Source: Methanothrix sp. (GTDB lineage: Archaea; Halobacteriota; Methanosarcinia; Methanotrichales; Methanotrichaceae). From it: a stretch of DNA of 22,129 bases. A program made the position numbers and the translations under genes. The notes under the pieces were generated by a model, which saw only the letters and a program-made list of their open reading frames with translations, ran no database searches and was not told the DNA's origin. Positions 6,514-13,284 of this stretch are shown here, piece after piece; within the stretch, counting starts at the first letter, position 1, and each line of letters starts with the position of its first letter. The stretch spans positions 1-22,129 of the forward strand of contig JALNZQ010000014.1 of the NCBI GenBank assembly GCA_023229165.1, in the 5' to 3' direction.

Positions 6514-9030
6514 GTGAGCCGTGATCTTTCCGCTTTTTGGTCCCTTCCTGCAGAGGAACTGCTAAGATTACTCGATGCTACAGAGGTAGGTCTGGATGAA
6601 AATGAGGCTCAAAAAAGGCTCAAGCAATACGGTGCTAACTTGCTTAAGCCCCGCAAGAAGTCCTATTCTATCCTTTTGCTGCTGGCTCAGTTCAACAGCC
6701 CCATAATTCTGCTGCTGGTATTTGCCGCCGGCCTTTCTTTATATCTGCATCAAGTGGCAGGCGCATCGATTATCCTGGTCATTGTTTTCATAAGCGGCCT
6801 GCTGGGCTTCTGGCAGGAGAGGAGAGCCGCAGATGCTGTAGCCGGTCTGCTGGCCATAATTCAGATCAAAGCCTCCGTTCTCAGGGACGGAATACAGAAG
6901 GATGCCCTGATGGAGTATGTCGTACCCGGAGACATCATAGTTTTGAGGGCAGGAGCTATCGTCCCGGGGGACTGTCGCATCCTCCAGTCCAAAGATCTCT
7001 TCGTCAACGAGGCGACACTCACCGGGGAGACTTATCCTGCTGAGAAAATGCCGGGAATTCTGGACAGGGACATGCCTCTAAGCAGGCGCAACAATTGCCT
7101 TTTTATGGGGACAAACGTGGTCAGTGGAACGGCCAGGGCAGTAGTTGTCCACACAGGAACGGATACGCAGTTCGGACGCGTATCTCAGCGGCTACGGGTC
7201 CGGGAGCCTGAGACCGAGTTTGAGCGAGGAGTCAAGCACTTCGGCTACCTGCTTTTAGAGGTAACGATGGTGCTGGTGGTGGCCATTTTCGCCATTAACG
7301 TCTACCTGGCCCGTCCCATTATAGACTCGTTTCTCTTTTCGTTGGCCCTTGCAGTTGGCCTGACACCTCAGCTCCTTCCGGCCATTATCAGCATAAATCT
7401 GGCCCACGGAGCCAGGCAAATGGCCTCTCACAAAGTCATAGTCAAACGTCTGGCATCTATAGAGAATTTTGGGAGCATGAACGTTCTATGCACTGACAAG
7501 ACAGGGACCCTGACGGAAGGAACGGTGAAGATGCACTCCGTTCTGGATCTTGAAGGTAAAGAGAGTGAAGATGTTTTTCTCCTGGCCTATGTCAACGCCT
7601 TCTTCGAGACGGGGTTTTACAATCCCATCGACCAAGCCATTCTCAGTTATCGCAAACCCGATGTTTCAGGCTTTAAAAAAATTGACGAGGTTCCGTATGA
7701 CTTTATTCGCAAGCGTCTAAGCATTCTGGCATCATTTGGCTCGGAGCATACTATCGTGACCAAGGGCGCACTGGGCAATGTCCTGGAGGTCTGTACATCC
7801 GCTATGGTGGCCCAGGAAGTTGTGGATATCTCTATGGTCAAAAGCCAGGTCCAGGCAAAATTTCAGGAGCTTAGCAGCAAGGGATTTCGAGTTTTGGGCC
7901 TGGCCAAAAAGACTGTCAAAACCGATGTCCTTCATGCAAAAGATGAAGAGGAGATGACGTTCTTGGGGTTCCTGGTCTTCTTTGATCCACTCAAGGAGGG
8001 CATCGCACAGACCATTCACGACCTGTTGCAATTGGGAATTAGCCTAAAGATAATCACCGGCGACAACCGGCTCGTAGCGACCAATATAAGCAAACAGGTG
8101 GGCCTGCTCAGAGGTAGAATCCTGACTGGACCCGAAATTGGTAGGGAAAGCGACGAGGCCCTGCAAAAGCTGGTTGTGCAGGCTGATGTCTTTGCCGAGG
8201 TGGAGCCAAACCAGAAGGAGAGGCTTATCCTGGCCCTGCGGAAGAGTGGATGCGTCGTGGGTTATATGGGCGATGGCATCAACGATGCCTCAGCCCTTCA
8301 CGCCGCGGATATCGGACTGTCTGTAGACAGCGCCGTGGATGTGGCCAAGGAGGCAGCAGACATAGTCCTCTTGGAAAAGGATCTCAGTGTACTGAAACAA
8401 GGCGTCATCGAAGGGAGAAAGACCTTCTCCAACACTATGAAGTACGTCTTCATGGCTACATCTGCCAACTTTGGAAACATGTTCAGCATGGCCCTGCTTT
8501 CTCTGTTCCTTCCATTCCTTCCTCTTCTTCCTACACAGGTTCTGCTCACTAACCTCTTGACCGACCTTCCGGAGATGACCATTGCAGGGGACAGGGTAGA
8601 TCCCGAACTGGTATCACAGCCAAGGCGATGGTCAATTGGATTCATCAGAAACTTTATGGTGACCTTCGGCCTGCTGAGCTCTTTATTTGACTTCTTGACC
8701 TTTGGAGCATTGTTATTCCTGCTGCACGCAAATGTGGATCAGTTCAGAACCGGCTGGTTCATCGAGTCGGTGGTTTCAGCCTCATTTGTTGTGTTGATCA
8801 TTCGCACCAGAAGGCCATTTTTCTCGTCCAGACCAAGCACTTCATTGATGGTTGTGACCATCTTGGTTGGCATTTTTACTTTCATCTTGCCATTCAGCCC
8901 GCTATCGGAGCCCTTTGGCTTCACAAAAATATCAGCTTATTCTCTGGTTGTCGTTGCAGTTATTGTAGGGATTTACATCGCAGCGGCAGAGCTTGTCAAG
9001 AAGATTTTCTATCGCATGGAGATATCTTGA
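6514..9030 (+). CDS. Magnesium-type P-type ATPase (P3B, MgtA-like)
   Basis: An 838-residue P-type ATPase starting with GTG. The codon three before it is a stop (TAA at 6505-6507), and no ATG lies nearby. It has an N-terminal cation-ATPase domain (about 5-75), TGE at 170-172, the M4 motif PQLLP at 285-289, the phosphorylated Asp D328 in CTDKTGTLT, TGDN near 515, GDGIND at 586-591 and an M6 NLLTD at 680-684. Segments such as KVIVKRLASIENFGSMNVLCTDKTG and the SADIILLEK-like region resemble MgtA/MgtB rather than calcium or proton pumps, so Mg2+ transport is the best guess. MgtA has Glu in M4 (PEMLP), while this protein has Gln, which could change ion choice or stoichiometry. No SD is visible. Export of another cation cannot be excluded. 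Confidence 0.85.
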   Translation: MSRDLSAFWSLPAEELLRLLDATEVGLDENEAQKRLKQYGANLLKPRKKSYSILLLLAQFNSPIILLLVFAAGLSLYLHQVAGASIILVIVFISGLLGFWQERRAADAVAGLLAIIQIKASVLRDGIQKDALMEYVVPGDIIVLRAGAIVPGDCRILQSKDLFVNEATLTGETYPAEKMPGILDRDMPLSRRNNCLFMGTNVVSGTARAVVVHTGTDTQFGRVSQRLRVREPETEFERGVKHFGYLLLEVTMVLVVAIFAINVYLARPIIDSFLFSLALAVGLTPQLLPAIISINLAHGARQMASHKVIVKRLASIENFGSMNVLCTDKTGTLTEGTVKMHSVLDLEGKESEDVFLLAYVNAFFETGFYNPIDQAILSYRKPDVSGFKKIDEVPYDFIRKRLSILASFGSEHTIVTKGALGNVLEVCTSAMVAQEVVDISMVKSQVQAKFQELSSKGFRVLGLAKKTVKTDVLHAKDEEEMTFLGFLVFFDPLKEGIAQTIHDLLQLGISLKIITGDNRLVATNISKQVGLLRGRILTGPEIGRESDEALQKLVVQADVFAEVEPNQKERLILALRKSGCVVGYMGDGINDASALHAADIGLSVDSAVDVAKEAADIVLLEKDLSVLKQGVIEGRKTFSNTMKYVFMATSANFGNMFSMALLSLFLPFLPLLPTQVLLTNLLTDLPEMTIAGDRVDPELVSQPRRWSIGFIRNFMVTFGLLSSLFDFLTFGALLFLLHANVDQFRTGWFIESVVSASFVVLIIRTRRPFFSSRPSTSLMVVTILVGIFTFILPFSPLSEPFGFTKISAYSLVVVAVIVGIYIAAAELVKKIFYRMEIS

Positions 9031-9055
9031 TAATATCTAGCAACATTATATTCAG

Positions 9056-9121
9056 AGTTCCGGCGAACTGGGCGTGCGGCCCGAAGCATCCCCCATCCTT
9101 TCGGGTGGGGTGGCTGCACGC
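9056..9121 (+). other. Tandem GC-rich hairpins (terminator or small RNA candidate)
   Basis: A small hairpin, AGTTC 9056-9060 with GAACT 9065-9069 (loop CGGC), is followed 2 nt later by a long one. The long hairpin has a 10-bp outer stem (GCGTGCGGCC 9072-9081 with GGCTGCACGC 9112-9121, one G-U pair), a 9-nt one-sided bulge, and an 8-bp inner stem (CCCCATCC 9091-9098 with GGGTGGGG 9103-9110, one U-G pair) closed by UUUC. An alternative helix, CCCGAA 9080-9085 with TTCGGG 9100-9105, would compete with both stems. It lies 26 nt after the ATPase stop, so it may end that transcript. The strand is assigned from that position. Confidence 0.55.
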
Positions 9122-9214
9122 AGTTTGATCTTGTGTGCAAAATTAAAAACTTGGAAACTACAGTAAAAATAAAGCAAAAAAATAATTTTATCATTATTAG
9201 GAGTTATCAAAGGC

Positions 9215-9239
9215 AAGCGTTATATAGTTTTTCACGCTT
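9215..9239 (+). promoter_or_regulatory. Promoter with inverted-repeat operator candidate, NuoEF-FrhB operon
   Basis: A TATA box (TATATAG, 9221-9227) sits inside a perfect 6-bp inverted repeat: AAGCGT at 9215-9220 and ACGCTT at 9234-9239, with 13 bp between. The symmetry spans TATA, where a repressor would block TBP/TFB. Transcript start is expected near 9250, giving a leader of about 110 nt before the ATG at 9362. Confidence 0.5.
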
Positions 9240-9361
9240 AATGCTGATACAAATGCGAATAACGACCGAGATACAATTGGCGCGAAAAATTGCCTACGCA
9301 AGCTTGGCACGACCCTGGATCATGCCATCTTTCGGCTTTGCAGATGGAAACTGGAGTGAAT

Positions 9362-9835
9362 ATGATCGATGCTGACAAAGAGAAGCTGGATAATATAATA
9401 AAAATATATGATGGAAAAGAAGGTTTCTTGATCCAGTTGCTTTTAGATTTGCAGAGCGAACTGCATTGGATCTCCAAAGAAGCCATAGGGGAACTTTCCC
9501 AGAGGCTTAAGATTCCAGCAAGCCAGATATTCAGGGTGGCGAGCTTCTATAAAGCGATGAATCTCTCTCCCGTAGGCCGGCATAAAGTATGCGTTTGCAT
9601 GGGAACCGCCTGCCAAGTGCGGGGCGCTCAGAGATTGCTGGATACAACCGAGTCAAAATTGGGCATAAAATCAGGTCAGACTACGCAGGACAAAAACTTC
9701 ACTTTAGATAGAGTCAACTGCCTGGGATGCTGCGCCATCGGCCCGGTAATAGTAGTAGATGACGATTATCATGGCCGGGTGGACTCCAAGAAGGTAAAGA
9801 AAATATTGGGGCTGCTTGCTTCCGATAGTGAGTAA
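9362..9835 (+). CDS. NuoE/HydC-like [2Fe-2S] subunit
   Basis: The start at ATG 9362 is chosen because GGAGTGA (9352-9358) lies just upstream and because the resulting 157-residue protein matches the usual NuoE length. A frame from 9290 would add 24 unrelated residues. The N-terminal helical part (about 1-70, KEGFLIQLLLDLQSELHWIS) is typical of NuoE. The thioredoxin-like part carries the [2Fe-2S] ligands C79, C84, C120 and C124 in the spacing Cx4C-x35-Cx3C. In HydABC-type and complex I enzymes this subunit sits next to the flavin subunit, as the following gene predicts. It is the first gene of a three-gene operon and is 23 nt upstream of the NuoF-like gene. Confidence 0.92.
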   Translation: MIDADKEKLDNIIKIYDGKEGFLIQLLLDLQSELHWISKEAIGELSQRLKIPASQIFRVASFYKAMNLSPVGRHKVCVCMGTACQVRGAQRLLDTTESKLGIKSGQTTQDKNFTLDRVNCLGCCAIGPVIVVDDDYHGRVDSKKVKKILGLLASDSE

Positions 9836-9858
9836 AAGATAATAAAAATGGGGAAGAG

Positions 9859-11775
9859 ATGGCAAGACTTACATCAATTCAGGATCTGGAGATCTTGAGA
9901 GATGAAATCGAACGCAAGAAAGATCCCAAGAGAAAAGAGGTGGCAATCTGCACCGGTACCGGGTGCCTGGGCCTTGGCGCACGAAAGGTGGTCAGCACCT
10001 TTGAAAGAGAAGTGGAGAAAAGGGGTCTGGAGAAGGAGATTCATATCAAGGAGACGGGATGTCCCGGCTTTTGCGAGAAGGGAACTCTGGTAGTTGTATA
10101 TCCGCCGGGAATCTATTACATGGGAGTCTCACCGGATGATGTGCCGGAGATCGTAGCAAATACCATTCTCAAAGGTGAACTGGTGTCGCGCCTTCTTTAT
10201 TTGGATCCTGCAACCGGCCAAAAGGCAATACTGGAAGAAGATATACCATTTTATAATCATCAGATGAGACTTTTAATAAAAAATAATATAAAAGTAAATC
10301 CTAAAAATATATACGACTACATCGCCCTGGGCGGTTATGCCGCTCTGACCCGCGTCCTATCGCAGATGACAGCCCTTGAGGTGATTGAAGAGATAAAAAA
10401 GTCGGGCCTTCGGGGGAGGGGCGGAGGCGGATTTCCTACTGGGAAAAAATGGGAATCAACGGCGTTGGCACCAGGCCAGCCCAAGTACGTGATCGTCAAT
10501 TGCGATGAAGGAGACCCGGGTGCCTTCATGGATCGTGCTCTCATGGAAGGTAATCCGCATAGCGTTTTAGAGGGGCTGATAATTGGAGCCTATGCGGTTG
10601 GAGCGCATACCGGCTACATCTATGTGCGCATGGAGTATCCTCTGGCCGTGGAAAATGCCAATTTCGCCCTGCATCAGGCCCGAGAGCTGGGTCTTCTTGG
10701 GGAGAACATACTGGGCAGCGGATTTGATTTCGACGTATCCGTGCATAGAGGGGCGGGAGCCTTTGTCTCCGGAGAGTCAACCGCTCTCATGAACGCCCTG
10801 GAAGGCAAAGTGGGCGAGCCCCGGCCCAAGTACGTCCATACCTCGGAGTGTGGCGTCTGGAATCGACCCAGCCTTCTCAACAATGTGGAGACCTGGGCCA
10901 ACATTCCTTTAATTATCAACCGCGGTAGTAAATGGTTTTCCGCCATTGGAACAGAAAAAAGCAAGGGAACCAAGATATTCTCACTGGTAGGAAAGGTCAA
11001 CAATACCGGTCTGGTGGAGGTTCCCATGGGCATGAGCTTGGCAGACATAATTTACAAGATAGGAGGCGGAATTCCGGATGGAAAAAAGCTCAAAGGAGTG
11101 CAGACGGGAGGCCCCTCAGGGGGAATAATTCCGGCCCGGCATTTGCAGACGCCTGTTGATTTCGACGAGCTTACTCGCCTTGGCTCCATGATGGGCTCAG
11201 GCAGCATTATTGTCATTGACGAGGATACCTGTGCCGTCGATTTGGCCCGCTACTTTGTGGACTTTCTCTGTGATGAGTCCTGCGGCAAGTGCTTGCCCTG
11301 CCGGGAGGGCCTGAAACAAATGAGGGATATATTGGACGGCATCGTTTCCGGCAAAGGCCATGAGGGCGACCTGCAGATTCTTAAAGAGATAGCCAACCTG
11401 ATGAGAAAGACGTCGCTGTGTGCATTGGGCCGGACTGCCGTCAATCCGGTTCTAAGCACTATGGCCCACTTTCCAGACGAATATGCGGCCCATATAATCG
11501 AGAAAAGATGCCCCTCTCTGGCCTGCAAAGCTCTTGTTTCGTATTATATCGAGCCGAAGGTCTGTATAGGATGTGGCCTGTGCAAGAAGGACTGTCCCCA
11601 AGGAGCAATTAAGGAAGATGAGGCTGGCATCTGTGTTATAGATCAATCCCTTTGTACTCGATGCGGCATTTGCTTCGATGTCTGTTCATCAAAGGCCATA
11701 GCGAAGGCCTCTTGCGGACTTTCCCAGTCATCTTCTACGACCTGTGCGAAAGCGAAAAGAGGTGAGAAGGCATGA
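9859..11775 (+). CDS. NuoF/HydB-like NAD(P)H-binding flavoprotein with extra iron-sulfur domains
   Basis: This 638-residue protein has the long HydB domain layout, not the shorter NuoF of complex I. It starts with a thioredoxin-like [2Fe-2S] domain (C31, C36, C68, C72). The FMN/NAD-binding core follows with the glycine-rich motif GRGGGGFPTGKKW near 186-198 and CDEGDPGAFMDR near 215-226. The [4Fe-4S] site is CxxCxxC at C475, C478 and C481, with C521. A C-terminal 2[4Fe-4S] ferredoxin domain has C569, C572, C575, C579 and C599, C602, C605, C609. From established knowledge, this arrangement is that of HydB in electron-bifurcating hydrogenases and related Bfu enzymes. It should oxidise or reduce NAD(P)H at FMN in the cytoplasm. 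Its stop overlaps the next start (ATGA at 11772-11775), so the third subunit is translationally coupled. Whether it uses NADH or NADPH cannot be read here. Confidence 0.93.
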   Translation: MARLTSIQDLEILRDEIERKKDPKRKEVAICTGTGCLGLGARKVVSTFEREVEKRGLEKEIHIKETGCPGFCEKGTLVVVYPPGIYYMGVSPDDVPEIVANTILKGELVSRLLYLDPATGQKAILEEDIPFYNHQMRLLIKNNIKVNPKNIYDYIALGGYAALTRVLSQMTALEVIEEIKKSGLRGRGGGGFPTGKKWESTALAPGQPKYVIVNCDEGDPGAFMDRALMEGNPHSVLEGLIIGAYAVGAHTGYIYVRMEYPLAVENANFALHQARELGLLGENILGSGFDFDVSVHRGAGAFVSGESTALMNALEGKVGEPRPKYVHTSECGVWNRPSLLNNVETWANIPLIINRGSKWFSAIGTEKSKGTKIFSLVGKVNNTGLVEVPMGMSLADIIYKIGGGIPDGKKLKGVQTGGPSGGIIPARHLQTPVDFDELTRLGSMMGSGSIIVIDEDTCAVDLARYFVDFLCDESCGKCLPCREGLKQMRDILDGIVSGKGHEGDLQILKEIANLMRKTSLCALGRTAVNPVLSTMAHFPDEYAAHIIEKRCPSLACKALVSYYIEPKVCIGCGLCKKDCPQGAIKEDEAGICVIDQSLCTRCGICFDVCSSKAIAKASCGLSQSSSTTCAKAKRGEKA

Positions 11776-13241
11776 CCAAGTTGAAAATCAAGATCGACGG
11801 TCATGAGATTGAGACCGATGACGGGGGTGGCTCGGCCACGATCCTGGAGGCGGCGAGGCTGGCCGGCATCCATATACCAACATTATGCCATCATCCCTCA
11901 CTCGAAGCCTATGGATCTTGCCGGCTGTGCACTGTGCAAATCGTTAAAAACGGCAGGAAAAAGTTCGTTACCGCCTGCAACTATCCGGTAGAAGATGGTC
12001 TTGTTGTAAATACCTGCACCCAGGAGATTACAGGCATCAGAAGAATGATCCTGGAGCTTCTCCTGGCCCGATGCCCCCAGGAGAAGAGATTGCAGGAGAA
12101 CGCCAGAGAATATGGGATTATCAAGCCCCGTTTTACGCTGGAGGATAAAAATTGCATCCTCTGCGGATTGTGCTACCGGGTCTGCGATGAGCTGGTGGGT
12201 GTCTCGGCCATAAATGCTCAGAATCGAGGAGTATCCAGGGATGTGGATACGCCGTATGGGCAGTTATCAGAGGACTGCATTGCATGCGGGGCCTGTGCCC
12301 TGGTCTGCCCCACAAAGTCCATACGGGAAAGAAAAAACATTTACCCGCTCTCCTCAGTCGATATCAAAGAAATGGAAGAGGAATTCCTGAGTGGAACGAT
12401 TGATAATGATTTGGGTGTAAATAGGGATATGTTTGCCGGCAAGAGCAGCATTGAGGGGCAAGATGGTGGAATGGTAACTTCAATTCTCCATCGAGGAATT
12501 GAGAGGGGCCTCTTGGATGCGGCTGTTGTTGCCCAAATAAATAAGAGCTGCGGCGCGAATGCTGCTTTTGTTGACGAAATGGATCAGATTTTGCAGGCAA
12601 AGGGGACGAAATACGTGCGCGTCTCCGTAATCGCCCCGCTCCTGGAGGCCTTAGAGAGTGGCAAAAGGAGAATTGCCGTTGTCGGCACGCCCTGTCAGAT
12701 CCGGGTGGTCAGAAAGCTGCAGAGACAGGGCTATTTTAATGAAAAATTTCCGGATGCGGAGATATTTCTCATCGGCCTCTTCTGCTTTGAAAGCTTCGAT
12801 TATGAATCCCTTAAAAGTCGCATGGGAGAGCTTTTAGGCATAGATCTGAATAGGGCCGAAAAGATGCAGATCGCCAAAGGAAGATTCATAGTGGCAGTGG
12901 ACGGCAAAGGGTACTCCTGCCGGGTGCGAGAGCTTGAGGATGCAGTGAGGGCAGGATGCGGATTTTGCGATGATCTGGTCAGCCGGCTGGCAGATATTTC
13001 CATAGGCTCAATTGGAAGCGCGGAAGGATACTCCACGGTGATAGTCAGATCCGAGCGGGGGGAAAAATTGCTGGACGCGGTGCAGTTTGACCGAAAAGAG
13101 ATCAATCGAGAGGAGATTGTCAAGCTGGCTGCAATTAAAAAGAAGAATGCAGATAAAAATTTTGCAGGGATCGTAGCCGGGCTGCCGGAACGGTTGGAGG
13201 CGGAGAGGAGAGAACGCTCAATCAGTTGCGAACTGCAGTAA
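11772..13241 (+). CDS. NuoG/HydA-like iron-sulfur N-terminus fused to FrhB (F420-binding) domain
   Basis: A 489-residue fusion. Residues 1-85 are a plant-type [2Fe-2S] domain (C39, C50, C53, C69). Residues 120-185 are a 2[4Fe-4S] ferredoxin (C128, C131, C134, C138; C169, C172, C175, C179). From about 212 on it is an FrhB/FdhB domain, the F420-reducing flavoprotein module. It has DLGVNRDMFAGKS, GQDGGMVTSIL, GTPCQI (C308), GLFC (C338), CGFC (C396, C399), then DISIGSIG and STVIVRSERG. These cysteines match the [4Fe-4S] ligands expected in FrhB. The His/Cys cluster motif usual in NuoG or HydA between the first two domains is absent; only ARCPQEKRL is found there. No hydrogenase H-cluster or molybdopterin domain is present. 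The subunit would exchange electrons between the NuoEF-type module and coenzyme F420. It is the last gene of the operon. Confidence 0.92.
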   Translation: MTKLKIKIDGHEIETDDGGGSATILEAARLAGIHIPTLCHHPSLEAYGSCRLCTVQIVKNGRKKFVTACNYPVEDGLVVNTCTQEITGIRRMILELLLARCPQEKRLQENAREYGIIKPRFTLEDKNCILCGLCYRVCDELVGVSAINAQNRGVSRDVDTPYGQLSEDCIACGACALVCPTKSIRERKNIYPLSSVDIKEMEEEFLSGTIDNDLGVNRDMFAGKSSIEGQDGGMVTSILHRGIERGLLDAAVVAQINKSCGANAAFVDEMDQILQAKGTKYVRVSVIAPLLEALESGKRRIAVVGTPCQIRVVRKLQRQGYFNEKFPDAEIFLIGLFCFESFDYESLKSRMGELLGIDLNRAEKMQIAKGRFIVAVDGKGYSCRVRELEDAVRAGCGFCDDLVSRLADISIGSIGSAEGYSTVIVRSERGEKLLDAVQFDRKEINREEIVKLAAIKKKNADKNFAGIVAGLPERLEAERRERSISCELQ

Positions 13242-13255
13242 TTCTGGCGTTTTAT

Positions 13256-13269
13256 CCTGTGTTTACAGG
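13256..13269. terminator. Small hairpin between convergent genes
   Basis: CCTGT (13256-13260) and ACAGG (13265-13269) pair with a 4-base loop, 14 nt after the FrhB-fusion stop and 15 nt before the end of the convergent TPR gene. TTTTAT precedes it and TATTTT follows, so it could serve either strand. Confidence 0.4.
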
Positions 13270-13284
13270 TGGCCTATTTTGGGC

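Larger units (their letters stand above)
9031..9361 (+). other. Structured spacer between P-ATPase and NuoE-like operon
   Basis: This 331-base gene-free stretch holds, in order: an AT-rich hairpin across the ATPase stop (AGATAT 9020-9025 with ATATCT 9033-9038); a TATA-like ATTATATT near 9045; the GC-rich hairpin pair at 9056-9121; an A-rich tract (9140-9210); the promoter with inverted repeat at 9215-9239; and an untranslated leader of roughly 110 nt. The leader has two small stems, TGGCA 9305-9309 with TGCCA 9323-9327, and CCATCT 9325-9330 with AGATGG 9342-9347. They overlap, so only one can form at a time. The second ends 4 nt before the SD. Confidence 0.6.

Noticed and set aside
9290..9361. 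Longer start for the NuoE-like gene
   Set aside because: The extra 24 residues do not resemble NuoE, and the ATG at 9362 has a good SD (GGAGTGA).
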